Source: Nymphaea colorata
Lineage: Eukaryota > Streptophyta > Magnoliopsida > Nymphaeales > Nymphaeaceae
NCBI RefSeq assembly: GCF_008831285.2
Contig: NC_045139.1
Location: 9,334,204-9,398,203 of the forward strand
DNA length: 64,000 bases
Reading direction: 5' to 3'
Shown: positions 35,838 to 49,120 of the stretch, one piece after another
How positions within the stretch are numbered: the stretch's first letter is position 1
Layout of the letters: each line of letters begins with the position of its first letter
Program-made: the position numbers and the translations under genes
Notes under the pieces: model-generated
What the model was told of the DNA's origin: nothing
Seen by the model: the letters and a program-made list of their open reading frames with translations, nothing else
Databases searched by the model: none

Positions 35838-36288
35838 GAATGTCAATACATCCTATTTCAATTGGCTGACCCAACCTTTGTGAAACAATCGGATGTTAAA
35901 AAAATTTGAATATCGGAATAAGAAATCGGATCGGATTCAGATTTAAGAAAGGACATCCGATCGATACAAGTTCATATTCAGATATACATAAACATCTCTG
36001 ATTGGAGTTGGATATGGATTCAAATCAGATTTATTTTAAGCAAATATCCTATATATAATGCTCTTACATTTTGAAAATCAACCAAATTTGGTTCAAAATT
36101 TGGATTCGGATTTTGATATGAATGTAAAAATTGGATTCAGATTATAAAATCAGAAATCAGATTCAGATTTGGATTCAACTTCTCTTTGTTTGTATTTTAA
36201 TCTAAATTCGAGTCCTAATATGTGGATATCTGAAAAAGTGGATACAGTTAAGGTATATCAGATTCAAATCTGATCCGTCGACATTCCA
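35838..36288. repeat. GGATTCAGATTT-rich degenerate element with possible terminal inverted repeat
   Basis: About 450 bp dominated by variants of GGATTCAGATTTGGATTC. The edges GGAATGTCAA (left) and TCGACATTCC (right) are inverted repeats with one difference. No target duplication is visible, so membership of a transposon superfamily is uncertain. Confidence 0.45.
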
Positions 36289-36648
36289 AAAGGCATTTGC
36301 ATTGTGCAAGCTGGCTTCGGTTCTCCCCGGTATAGGTTTTCAGTTATAACTCTCTTAATCCTTATTTTCTTTCCAATATCATGGTAATTTAGAGGATTTT
36401 CCAAAATCACCATGGTGGGTTTACAAATTCTGCAGTGACTCATATCCTTTCAAAAAAATGGCAAATGACACTGAGTGAGGTTGCTAATTTCTAGTCCAAG
36501 CGTATGTCTTCTCTTCAATTCTTACTTCTAAATTGAATCTCCCTGGTATTGTTAATTATAATCTGAATGCTGGTGTTATTTAACTATGATGAGACCACTT
36601 TCCGTATTAGGTGGCAAACACAACAACCCTTTTAAGGTAGACCGAAGT

Positions 36649-37034
36649 TAGGGCTGTACAATGAATCAATCCATCTCAAGGTTGATGCATTCGAACTTGC
36701 TCGGTTAAAGTTGACTCGAGTTCTACTAATTTGTTAAAGTGGTCTGCTTGACAACTCGAGCTGTAAATGAGTCAAGTTTGAGTTACATGAACTTGATTCG
36801 ATTAAAGGCAAGTGAGTTCATTTAATTTAGGTTTTAAAAACTTAAAATCAAGTTAAGCGGTCAAGCCAAATGAGGAGTTGGTAAACGAGTCGAGCCTGAG
36901 CCACCCGAGACTCAGTTTATCAATTCAAGCTTGATGTGAACTTGTACAGCTCAACTCAAGTGCAAGCCAAACTTGAACGAAGAAATATATGAGTTGGATC
37001 TAGTTGAGTCGAGTCAAGCTCATGTACATCCCTA
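36649..37034. mobile_element. Short non-autonomous DNA transposon (MITE, hAT-like), 386 bp
   Basis: The ends TAGGGCTGTACAATGA and the complement of TAGGGATGTACATGA form an imperfect terminal inverted repeat. The interior is rich in ACTCGAG and GAGTCAAG words. TAGGGNTGT ends are common in plant hAT MITEs. The flanking eight bases (ACCGAAGT and GTAAAGCT) do not match, so the target duplication is lost or the ends are slightly wrong. Confidence 0.5.
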
Positions 37035-37320
37035 GTAAAGCTCAAGTCAGAACATTTATGGGCTGGGGACAAGCTAAAATTATGAAAATTTTTCTTCTTA
37101 ATTGTCCAGCAGGTCAAAATGCAATGAAAAATGGACACAATTTTCTGAATTTCGCCCAAAAAATGATCACCAACAATAATTACGTAAAAAATATGTGGAA
37201 GATCGAACAACCATAAGAAAACAAAATCTATTGAAGCTGATGCCAAAAGTAATCCACACAAGCATTCTCCTCCCATCATCCAAGACCATCTATATGAATA
37301 TAAGCTGCACCATTTACTAC

Positions 37321-38046
37321 TTAAAAAAAAAGAAAAGAAACTGAAAACAAGCAGCTCCCTGAAACGAAACATATCACCCCCAAAACTCCAAGCCAAGTTG
37401 CATGAGAACACAAACACCAGAAGCGGCGATCAGGGAAACCGAATCCGCCCGCCGCCCACCGGAGCCAATTAAAATTGCATTCTGGGCAAGTGTTTGATGT
37501 ATTCTCCAGCCTGTGGAAGATGCAGCACATATGGAATACATGGTGGCATGTGGAGACGATGATATTCTTGGGCTCTAAACGAAGGCGGCACATATCACAG
37601 TACATAGAGCTTCACTCGACAAGCCGATCGTAGCCATGTTCGCCGGCATCTATACGGATCTCAATGTTGACAGTCCCAAAGGAAGGGTCGCGGCGCTTGG
37701 TCGACTGCACCAACTCCGCGACGGTCCTGGCAGCTCTCAGCCACACCGTCTCTCCTGACTGGGGATTCATATGCATGTTGCCGCGGAGGGCCTGGCAGGC
37801 CGCTCGTTGGACATGGTCCGAGTTTTCGGCTTAAGAGGAATTCATGTAGATGTTTTGCTGCTCATAGCAAGATTGGCCCCTAAGTATCCGACCCCTGTTT
37901 CGACCGTCCCCATAGACATTCAGTGTGTCTTTCAGTAAGAAGCCTACCTGAACCCACCCGCTATGTGCACCAGCTGCGGGGGCCTTCACCTTAGTGACGA
38001 AGCCCTCCACATCACAGCTTGTGTCCATTTCCTCTCTCCCTTTCAC
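37321..38046 (-). pseudogene. RING-H2 pseudogene R4 (divergent, two in-frame stops)
   Basis: One frame from ATG at 38046 to the stop at 37321. It contains VGFLLKDTLNVYGDG, then TAA at 37831-37833, HMNPQSGETVW, IEIRIDAGEHGYDRLVE, a TGA three codons before MYCDMC, then a complete RING-H2 (CDMC, CHHVFH, C, CPEC). All eight ligands are kept. The C-terminal 50 residues are a new tail with a hydrophobic stretch (WLGVLGVICFVSGSCLF) not seen in R2. The RING segment alone could start at the ATG at 37605. The two stops in an otherwise open frame suggest a recently lost gene, or sequencing error. Confidence 0.8.
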
Positions 38047-38146
38047 CCCTTAACCCTGGTAGACTAGGAACAAGACAGTGGTTGGTAGAAGAAACTAAGG
38101 TTTCTTTTCTCTTCTATGGGCTGTGGGCATTAGGTACCCCCAGGCC

Positions 38147-40970
<2,824 letters not shown>

Positions 40971-41322
40971 GGAAATAACGGATATTCGATCGATCGACGT
41001 TTTTCTTAAATTCTTCGTTCTTATAGTTCTCAAACGAATGTGTTAATTGTCTGAATGCTGTTCTTATTTAACTTGAATGTCATCTTAAATTATGAAAATG
41101 TGACGTCCGTTACTTATATGCATATGCTCGTTAAAAGGAATGCTTTATTTAACTAAAAAAACGTTAACTATTAGAGAGGATGACTTGAATGGACTTTTCA
41201 AGGTAATTAATTCATTTGATGAACATCGCATACTGTATTTTTTTTTTCCTGCAAATTTCTGAATTGTCTCCCAGTATGTAAAAGAGGCCCCCACCCACCC
41301 ACACACACACACACACAAAAGG

Positions 41323-41366
<44 letters not shown>

Positions 41367-41615
41367 TGAGCTTTATCCAATGGACCATTCAGAAGTGAAA
41401 GGAAAATGAAAATTAAGTTTTTACATGGTGAGAACGAAAAAAAAAAGATAGACGTTAAAAAATGGATCAGCTCAATCCAGTACTATACTGATGTACTAAG
41501 TAGATGTTTTTGTCAATTTCAAAACGTTGGTTTCATTTTTTGTCCTTTCCAAGTCAATTTTTTCATTTCAACCTCCCCAAACATGCACAAAGGGTTAAAG
41601 ATGTGTTTTCTTCTT
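40971..41615. repeat. Unit V, copy 3
   Basis: Same block order as V1 and V2. CTCCCAGT at 41268-41275 is an unoccupied equivalent of the hAT-2 target. The array at 41300-41363 is (CA)n then (TA)n with an AAAGGAAA interruption. Confidence 0.8.
41300..41363. repeat. Compound microsatellite in unit V3
   Basis: CA run, AAAGGAAA, then TA run. Homologous in position to the arrays at 10765, 18875 and 59442. Confidence 0.95.
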
Positions 41616-41616
41616 C

Positions 41617-41735
41617 TGTTAGCGAGAGATTTTAGCGGAAATTGGTGTCTCATCTTCTGCCAGAGAAAATGGTAGGTCGAATAGATGAATCAGAAGAGAT
41701 AAACGCATTCTCTGAAGAATTGTTTTGGGTTGACA
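41617..41735 (-). pseudogene. Inverted fragment of the ATL-like pseudogene 5' end
   Basis: Reverse complement of about 3915-4015: TCTGCCAGAGAAAATG, GATGAATCAGAAGAGATAAA and CATTCTCTGAAGAATTGTTT all match in inverted order. Only the N-terminal part of the ATL frame is present. It abuts the 3' end of the R5 unit. Confidence 0.75.
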
Positions 41736-41825
41736 CAAGAAAGTATGCATCCTAAAGCTGCAATATCATTTGAAAACAAACTAACAAAGTTGCACAAGGC
41801 AAAAACTTGGACTCGCAGCCATCTG

Positions 41826-42466
41826 TCAAAATCTAAATGGGCGGCCAGTGAGCGGAGCCAAGTTGGATCGGCAGGTGGGGCAGGAGTGAGTTCCACCGTA
41901 CAGCCATTCGAAGAGACATGAACGATGGTAGGTATGGTGGCATGTGGTGACGACGATGTGATCGGTTGAGTTGAACTCGCGACGGCATATATGGGACAGT
42001 CATCATCGTCAAGGCGCTCGAGGAGGCGATCGTAGCCGTGTTCGCCACTGGGTTCACCTGCCACTTCGTCTCTTTTGTCTATCGCGCATTTTATACGCAG
42101 CTCCAGTAAGATAGTCGAAAGAGGTGGGTATCTGTTCCTGGCAGGTAGGACCTTGTTCCTAATGGTAGTAGCAACCACAGATTTTGCATCCTCTGCTGAC
42201 TCGGAATCCATATTCATGTCGTCGTGGAGTGTCTGATAGGCCAGTTGCTTGATAAAATCCAAGTCATTAACCTGTGAGGAATAAATGGTGATGACCTTCT
42301 TCTCGTAGCAGCATTGGCGCTTTGTCACCTCACCGTCTTCGTCAATGACCTCGAGTGTATCTTTGAGGAAGAAGCCAATCTTTACCCTCTGTGATGAGAC
42401 TCCACTGCCATCCTCACGAGGACACTCTCCTAAAATGGTGCCTCTCACAGTGGTTACCTTTACCAT
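41826..42466 (-). pseudogene. RING-H2 gene R5 with a single 2-bp frameshift
   Basis: Starts at ATG 42466 (MVKVTTVRGTILGE) and matches R2 in one frame up to CPI, the first two RING residues plus one. There CATATATGGG at about 41988-41996 carries one extra AT relative to R2's CATATGGA. The frame therefore leaves the RING and runs on to 41690. In the neighbouring frame the rest of the RING is undamaged (STDHIVVTTCHHTYHRSC, then CPTC, ending GRPFRF with stop at 41826-41828). No other lesion is seen. The 641-bp length fits 212 codons plus stop after allowing for 2 bp. This is either a recent pseudogene or an assembly error at a short AT repeat. Confidence 0.85.
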
Positions 42467-43070
42467 CTTCGCGAAGCTGCACTCCCTCGCTTAGGTGCTC
42501 TGCGAACAAGAAATGGTTGGTAGAAGAAGTCTAGGGTTTTTTTTTCTTCTTCTTCAATGTGATGGCGTTGCTTTCATTCAGGTCAGATAGATATAGTCTT
42601 GGGATATTATGACTAATAAATAGGGAATAATGGCGTCAATAAGTAAATGGAGATGTCTCTGACATTTTTATTGACCTTGCCAATTTTCACATTTGATTTA
42701 GATGAAAATAACATATATGGGTGTGTTTTACATAATAGTCACAAAAAAATAACTTTTTTTTCAAAAAATAGAAACAAAACGTGAGAAATAGGTCAGCAGT
42801 TTAAAACTAAAAAAAAAAACAACAAAAGCAAAAAAAAAATCACGTATTTTTTTTTTTCATTTAAATGTTGTTTTTTTCACCCTTTTTATGCCAAACTGCT
42901 TGGTTTCGTTTTCTAATTACATTTCTTGATTTTTTGCTTATGATTAGGTGTTAATGTTATTATTTTTTAATATATATTAAGTTTTCCCTCAATTTTTAGG
43001 ATTTTAAAAAATTGACCATATTTTTCTTCTTTTTTTTTCATGCTCACCATAGCATACCAAAAAAAACTTG
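42467..43070. repeat. Unit U4 5' flank of R5
   Basis: Same blocks as upstream of R2, including GGTTGGTAGAAGAAGTCTAG and GGATATTATGACTAATAAA. It would carry the R5 promoter. No separate gene. Confidence 0.65.
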
Positions 43071-43530
43071 CTGTTTAAAATGCCAGAACGTTGTTTGTGC
43101 CTATGGTTTAGACCCGAGGGATCATGAGGTTGATCAAGTACAAAGCCATGGTTTCAGATATTAATGTAACCTTTAGTAACGCAAGATCTGCTTGCATTGT
43201 GGTTTGTCATGGATACGCAATTGCCTGGGGCTCATGTAGTTCTTTTCTTCTTCTTTACGCTTTTGTCCAAAGCAAGAAGATTTCTTAGCTGCCGGGTGGA
43301 AAAAGTATGCAGAATCCACTGAAGGCCCAACTGGTTTTTTTTTGTTTCTTCTAGTAAAGGCTTGAGTTCTCAGTCAAGACCTAGCCAAGGAGGTGCAGGG
43401 ACATCCATAATTTTGGCAGAAGGGGAAGAAAGAGTTGGAATTCCTATAAATGGTGGATTTCATGAGGTATGGTTAGCTGGTAGACGTGGTATTCGTTTGA
43501 TCCTATATAGTTTAGGTCGCTGATGGTGAA
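43071..43530 (+). pseudogene. Unrecognised exon-like block, U4 copy
   Basis: Fuller version of the block at 16750-17155: codons for WKKYAESTEGPTG, then SSSQSRPSQGGAGTSIILAE, then AGRRGIRLILYSLGR followed by a stop. One or two frame slips separate the parts (for example in the T-run near 43340). Function unknown. Confidence 0.4.
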
Positions 43531-45250
43531 TGCTTACAAGAAATAACTTTACAGAAACAGATTCTGTATCTTAACATATTGGATCATATCTTTCCGTGAA
43601 ACTGAATATCTCTAATTTAATAAAGCCGCTAGTTGTTCATTTTCTTAAAGTAGGTTTCTGTTAGTAGGGTTGTCACCCTCTGTTTACAGAAGCAAATTTT
43701 CCATATTATAATCATGTATGGAGTGAGTTGTATCTCATTTCCTAGGACTGAGCATTAAACATTAATCTATTTTAAAGTTTAAACAAACCTGATTCAAATT
43801 AAAGGAACATTGGTTGACTTAAATGATACCTATCAGGATGACCCCTTTTTATTGATTGGATTGTGTTAAGAAAGTGGTAACGATGACTAACTTTTATCAG
43901 CTATTTTTCTGGTTGTGCATTTAGTTAGTGGACTATATACTTGTTTAAGAAATTAGGAGATAAAGTGCTTTCCACAAACTATGGAGCTGTTTGCAGGTGA
44001 AGCATTCTATTCATCTCCAAAATTTAGTTCCACCTCCTTTTGTGTTTTTCTATTTGCATCTTTAGTAGGGTTGATCTTGTGAATGAAATGTTTAATATTT
44101 GAAGGCCCATGCGTGGTAAGAACCTTTTTCAACTGCTTCATTCCACAAGACATGAATAAACATGTTAATTTATTGAAAGGATGATTTTTGGTGGCAGAAG
44201 AAAGAGCATGAAGTTGACATGGGAAGAAGAATTCCTTAATCATATTTGTGGATGCAATCTTGTGAGGAAGTTACAGTTGTTCTGCACTTTTTTGCTATTT
44301 TGAGTTACTGTTTGGGGTTTGAATAATGAATTTCTGTAGGAGATTAATATGTTTCTTACGTTTCCATAATTTTCTGATCACTACTGACCGATCGTGGCAT
44401 AGTTACCGGAGGGATAATTTTCCAAGGATCAAGTAACATCTGCCTTCAACTTTCTCCCTTTTCTCTTTGTTTTTCTCTCGCTCATCATGAAGCTGACCAT
44501 CAAATTCTTTATGTGCAAAATCATGCAAAAAATACTCCTTTTATGAGGTTCTGCTTTCAGTTTTTGGTTAATTTTTTTACACAATTTGTTACTCATTAGG
44601 TCTTTTGTATTCTTTGTACAGTTGAAAAGAGACCTCTCCCCTGGTATTGTATTCATGTAACAGCAGATAGTTCAGCTCATTGTAACACAGTTTTTGGTTG
44701 CAAACTATGCTTGTTTTAGCAAACAAAGGTTTCCATTTTTAATAAAAAATTGTTCAACTATTTGTAACACATTTTTTTTGGTTAACTAAAACATAATTAG
44801 TCCCCATACCACCCTTTAGGCATCAAGTATTTGTTTGTTTTTTTGTCATAGTAAATTAGGAAGAATATATATTTGTTACTAGTGGATTCAGCATCACATG
44901 GTACTAGGTTTTGCATGTAGGTAGGATTCAAGTTCGGCTTTCAATGAAAAAATATAAATACAACAGAAAGGGATACAAAAGAAAGGTAGATATTGTGCAT
45001 GCCTGTAGGATCCAGTTCTTCTCCCAGACGACCTCATCTAAGAACTTCAGTTCAAGCAAAGAATCCAATTGAGCGAGGTCTAGTAAGGTCCTACTGGTTG
45101 TGATTTAGACCACCTTACTGGTGATTTTGATCCATTTGCCAATCGTGTTCTTTTTAGTTATAAGGAATCCAATTCTGGGTAAGGTCTGGTGGAGCAAGGG
45201 GCATATATCTAGGAACGTTCTTCCTGCTTTAGGTTTTGAAATAGTTTCTG
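43531..45250. repeat. Unit U4 distal part and unplaced sequence
   Basis: Up to about 44770 it parallels 17160-18420. From 44770 to 45250 I see no gene. The (TG)n/(TA)n pair at about 45253-45290, followed by ACAAGCCTCTCGG, is the inverse of 57335-57380. Confidence 0.6.
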
Positions 45251-45258
45251 ATGTTGTG

Positions 45259-45290
<32 letters not shown>

Positions 45291-45309
45291 ACAAGCCTCT
45301 CGGTTTACT

Positions 45310-46155
45310 GTTAGGCATGTGCAGGCAGGTAAAATGCTGATCAAGGGGTCAAGTGAAGAAGGTTATATCGGTGGCCAGTAAAGAACCAAAAAGCTTATTC
45401 TGGACGAGACAAGGTTGATAATGGAATAAAGAAATTATTTAATGTGTCCAAGTTGCCTAGGTCTTCTCATGATTTATGGCATTTTAGATTGGGTTGATTT
45501 TCAGACTTGAATAAATTACCGACTAGTAAACTTATTGATTTCACTGATTCACATCATTTGAATTGCTGTTCCACTTTTGTTCTTGGTAAAGCACAAAGAA
45601 TGCCTTTCACTAAATCTGAATTCCATGCCTCAAAACCACTGGAATTACTTCACACAGATGTATGGGGACCAGCTTCATGCTTATCAAGAGATGCGCACAA
45701 ATATTATTTATTGATTGTGGATGATTTTACTCATTTCTCTTGGTTATTTTCTCTTGTGAAGAAATCAGACACATTTCCTTGTTTTCAAGTCTTTCAAAAA
45801 ATTGTTGAAAGACAGCTTGATCACAAAATCACAATTTTTCACTGTGACTCAGGAGGAGAATTCATGAGAGAATTTTCCAACTATCTTGAAAATCAAGGGA
45901 TTAGTTGATGGCATGCTTGTCCCTAGACATCCCAACAAAATGGGATAGTTGAAAGATGACACTGACATTTAGTGGAAATGGGTCTATGCATGCTTATTTA
46001 TGCCTCCATGCCAAGCCGATTCTGGTATGACACCTTCAAAATGACAATTCAAATTATTAATCAGCTCCCGGGAAGTGAATTTCAAAATAAAGCCCGTCAT
46101 GAGATGATATATGGAAAGAGTTCCAAGTATGACTATATGAAGACTTTTGGATGGA
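45310..46155 (+). mobile_element. Copia family 2, copy B, 5' segment
   Basis: Begins in the GAG-pre-integrase region (KMLIKGSSEEG-like codons near 45330) and covers the integrase. The frame 45507-45908 has HTDVWGP (first Asp), YYLLIVDDFTHFSWLF and HCDSGGEFMREF (second Asp), then a stop. 45972-46160 continues the integrase (MPSRFWYDTFKM). It is cut at 46155 by the solo LTR and resumes at 49121. Confidence 0.9.
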
Positions 46156-49120
46156 TGTAACACGTGGTGTTTTGGGCGGAGCGGGTCGGGTCAGGGTCCA
46201 AACCCGGACCCTAGCGCCACGGGAGAGGAGCCCGACGCTGTCCCTCCTCCCTCGTATTCTCTTCTCCTCCGTTTTCCTCTTACCGCCTCTTGCTTACCCA
46301 CGATCGGAACTCAGGGAAGAGGAAGGCGGCGACGGCGACGGTGACGATGGCGAAGGTTGAGGTGAACCCTATCGTCCCCTGCCTCTTCCTCTCTTCTTTC
46401 TTCTTCTTCCCGTTTTCTTTTGCCTCCTCCCTCTCCCACTGTCTCTCGTCTCCCCTCTCCACCGAACGACTCTCCCCTCTCCACAGTCTCTCTCTTCTCT
46501 CCCGTCCTCACACCTCACTGCCTTCTTTTCCCCTTTTGACCGAACCCTCTCCCCATCAGTCTCCCTCCGTTTTTCTTTCTTTCTCCCTCTATTCGACCTC
46601 CCTTTCTTGTCCATGCTTCACGCTCTCTCCCCATTTTCTGCTTGTTTTCTATTTTCTCCAATCGAGAACTCTCTCTCACTGATTTTCACTATTCTATCAC
46701 TGTGGGATCCGATTTCAGCTTGGGGATTTGTCCTTCCTCTCGTAACAGCAATTAGAGAAGGCCTTGGTAGTGGCGGCATTGGAGGATTTTAGCCGTTTGG
46801 GGACCACTTGGACGCGTGAGGTGGTTGCCGGTAGGATTACAGCAGTTTAGACCTTCAATCGGGGTGAGCAAGGCAAAATTGAACATATTTTATGATATAT
46901 TTTTCTTTGGAACGCGTATAATTATTGTTTGAGCATGCTAGAAGGTAGAATTGATGGTTTGGGACGCATGTTAGTGATTTCTTTTTTGGGGGAAAGCTTA
47001 CGATTATGTTGGAAAGCGAAGATTCATATATTGGATGATCATTTAAGCATGATGGATTAATTTTCGAAGCATTAGGGGAAACATGGTAGAGTTTGTGAGG
47101 TTGTGGGGAAGATTTAGGACCGTTTTAGTGAGCTCATAGCACGCGTTTTTGTGAACGGGTGCATCTTGGAGTTAAATAGGAAAAACGTACATAAGTTGGA
47201 TGTATCTTTGGGGTAGACGCCTTGATTAAAGAGAAAGAAAGTTTGAGAAAGGCGTTAGTGATAGACAGATTGATGGCTTTGAGTTTTGACATCTGTTGGC
47301 ACGGCTAGAAGTTGGGAAGTGACCTATTGGAGAAGTTGTGGGTCGACACTACCCGTCGACACCCTCTTGAGGCGATGACACGTGCCTCAATGATTTTGTT
47401 TTGTTTTTGTTTGAATTGTTGAGGTAGGTAGTAAGAATCTTATCTTGTGTTTGTGTCTGCAGGTACACCGGGTATGTTCCGTCGACCTTGAGCTACCAGA
47501 TTCGAAACTCGAGACATTTTGAAGATTCTTGTGAATGCACCACAGGTATGGCGACATTTCAGGCAAATCCCTGCCTGGGCAAGTGTATGATTGTGTGTTC
47601 CTAGGATCATGGGATCCTAGGATTTGTGATGTGAATTGATTGATTGTTCCGTGAATGAATGTGTGTATGCATGTACATGAATTGATATAGATATGAATTG
47701 TTTTGAAAGGCTTATAGTAATTGTTTTGGCAATGTTACACACTTGCATGTGCATGCTAGAATTGATAACTGTTTAGAACAGATGAAGCGGGGTATCGAGT
47801 CGAGTGTCTCCTCGACCCCAATTGTGCATTAGAAAGCATCTTAGAATGATAATTGCATAGGACAGCTACGAGCCCACCACAGATTGAGACTACTCTCTAT
47901 GGTTTGGCTAAGTTTTCAAAGATGTGATTGTTATGATGATCAATGTGAATGTTATGTTTATTGAATACCCATTGCCGCAGGCAATGATGCAAATGATTGC
48001 ACAGAGGGTAGTTGTACCATTATTGTTATGACGACTAGCCAAAACTGTGGTGGTTATGTGTAACCCTCGTGGGAAAGCAATTGGAGGTGTGGGTTCACTC
48101 GTGAAGTGAACCAACCTCATGAGCTAACCAGTTAATTGTGTTTGTGCAAGTATAAGTATAAGAATGAAAGAATAAGAGATGAGAGGCCAGTGGGATGTGA
48201 CTATGTGTATGGGAGTTGTCCCGCTTTCACCACTGGTCTCACTTGTTCGGAGCGCAGGATGTGCAAGGCCCCAGGGTACTGTTGTGTGATGTGCTTGGAG
48301 TGTAGACTCCCGCCTTCCCAACCTCGATATCCTAAGGAAGGCTGAGTATCTCTCCTTGGAATTCACACATTCATGGATGAGTGCATCTACCGCTACAGCG
48401 GATAGATGGATCCATACTGTTCTGGGCCACCACGAGCGTTGTCTCTCGGGTGTGGGCCGCCCGAGGTGTGCACGTGCCTGTGTTTGCACCCACAGGAACT
48501 GTAAATTCACTGATAGTAATGAAACTGAAATGTATGTGATTGAAATGTACAGGATGGTTGTGCGTGTGATTTTTGTGATTATGAATGCAAGTGACATGTT
48601 GAGGATGCATTGCATGTGATTGAAATTATGTTATTGTAGCCATTTAGTGGCCTCTACATGTCGTGTCCTGACACGACATAATGATAGATCGTTCTGATGT
48701 TTGCTTGTATATTGGAGCCCTACCTAAGAGGGTTTGGACTTTTCTTGGCTTGTTGCCATACTGCGCAGGCTAAGCCTTCAGTTGTTTCTTTTTTCAGGTT
48801 TTGGTGGACCAGGGGCAGCATGCTGAGCAGATGGCTACATTCACGTCCTACTGGGGAGGTTTTGGGTTTTGTTTTTGTAGTGCCGGCGCGTCGGGTTTTG
48901 GTTTTACTGATGCCTTGTTTTTTATTAGGCATCGATGTTGTGATTTTGGGGCATTTTTGTCAAATGTACAGTTGAACTGAAATGCTATATATAATGGAAA
49001 GCTTGCCCCATTGTTTTGAATTGCTTGGCTCATTTCTTTTTGAACTATTGTGTAATCACACCTCGATGTTGGATGTTAGAAAAAAAAAATGTTTGAGTGT
49101 CAAAAGGTCGGGGTGTGACA
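46156..49120 (+). mobile_element. Solo Ty3/gypsy LTR (2965 bp) nested in copia copy B
   Basis: The left end TGTAACACGTGGTGTTTTGG and right end GGTCGGGGTGTGACA have TG...CA termini and the start/end style of long plant gypsy (Tekay/Del-like) LTRs. It splits the copia frame exactly between GAAGACTTTTGGATG and ACTCATATGGCACC, which are adjacent in copy A (5734-5760). No internal domain, primer site or second LTR is present, so it is a solo LTR left by LTR-LTR recombination. The flanking five bases (ATGGA and GTTTA) do not match, so the target duplication has decayed or been lost. A TATA-like stretch lies near 48985. The frames inside (46290-46682, 48124-48615, others) are not genes. Confidence 0.8.

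Noticed and set aside
41690-41990. C-terminal 90 residues of the 258-codon R5 frame as a real tail
   Set aside because: They are out of frame relative to the undamaged RING in the neighbouring frame and run into the inverted ATL fragment.
46151-46160. A matching 5-bp target duplication for the solo LTR
   Set aside because: Left ATGGA and right GTTTA differ at three of five positions; I could not support it.
46290-46682. 130-codon Ser/Pro/Leu-rich frame
   Set aside because: Lies in the C/T-rich start of the solo LTR; composition explains the open frame.
48124-48615. 163-codon minus-strand frame and 87-codon plus frame
   Set aside because: Inside the solo LTR with no domain; overlapping frames on both strands point to chance.
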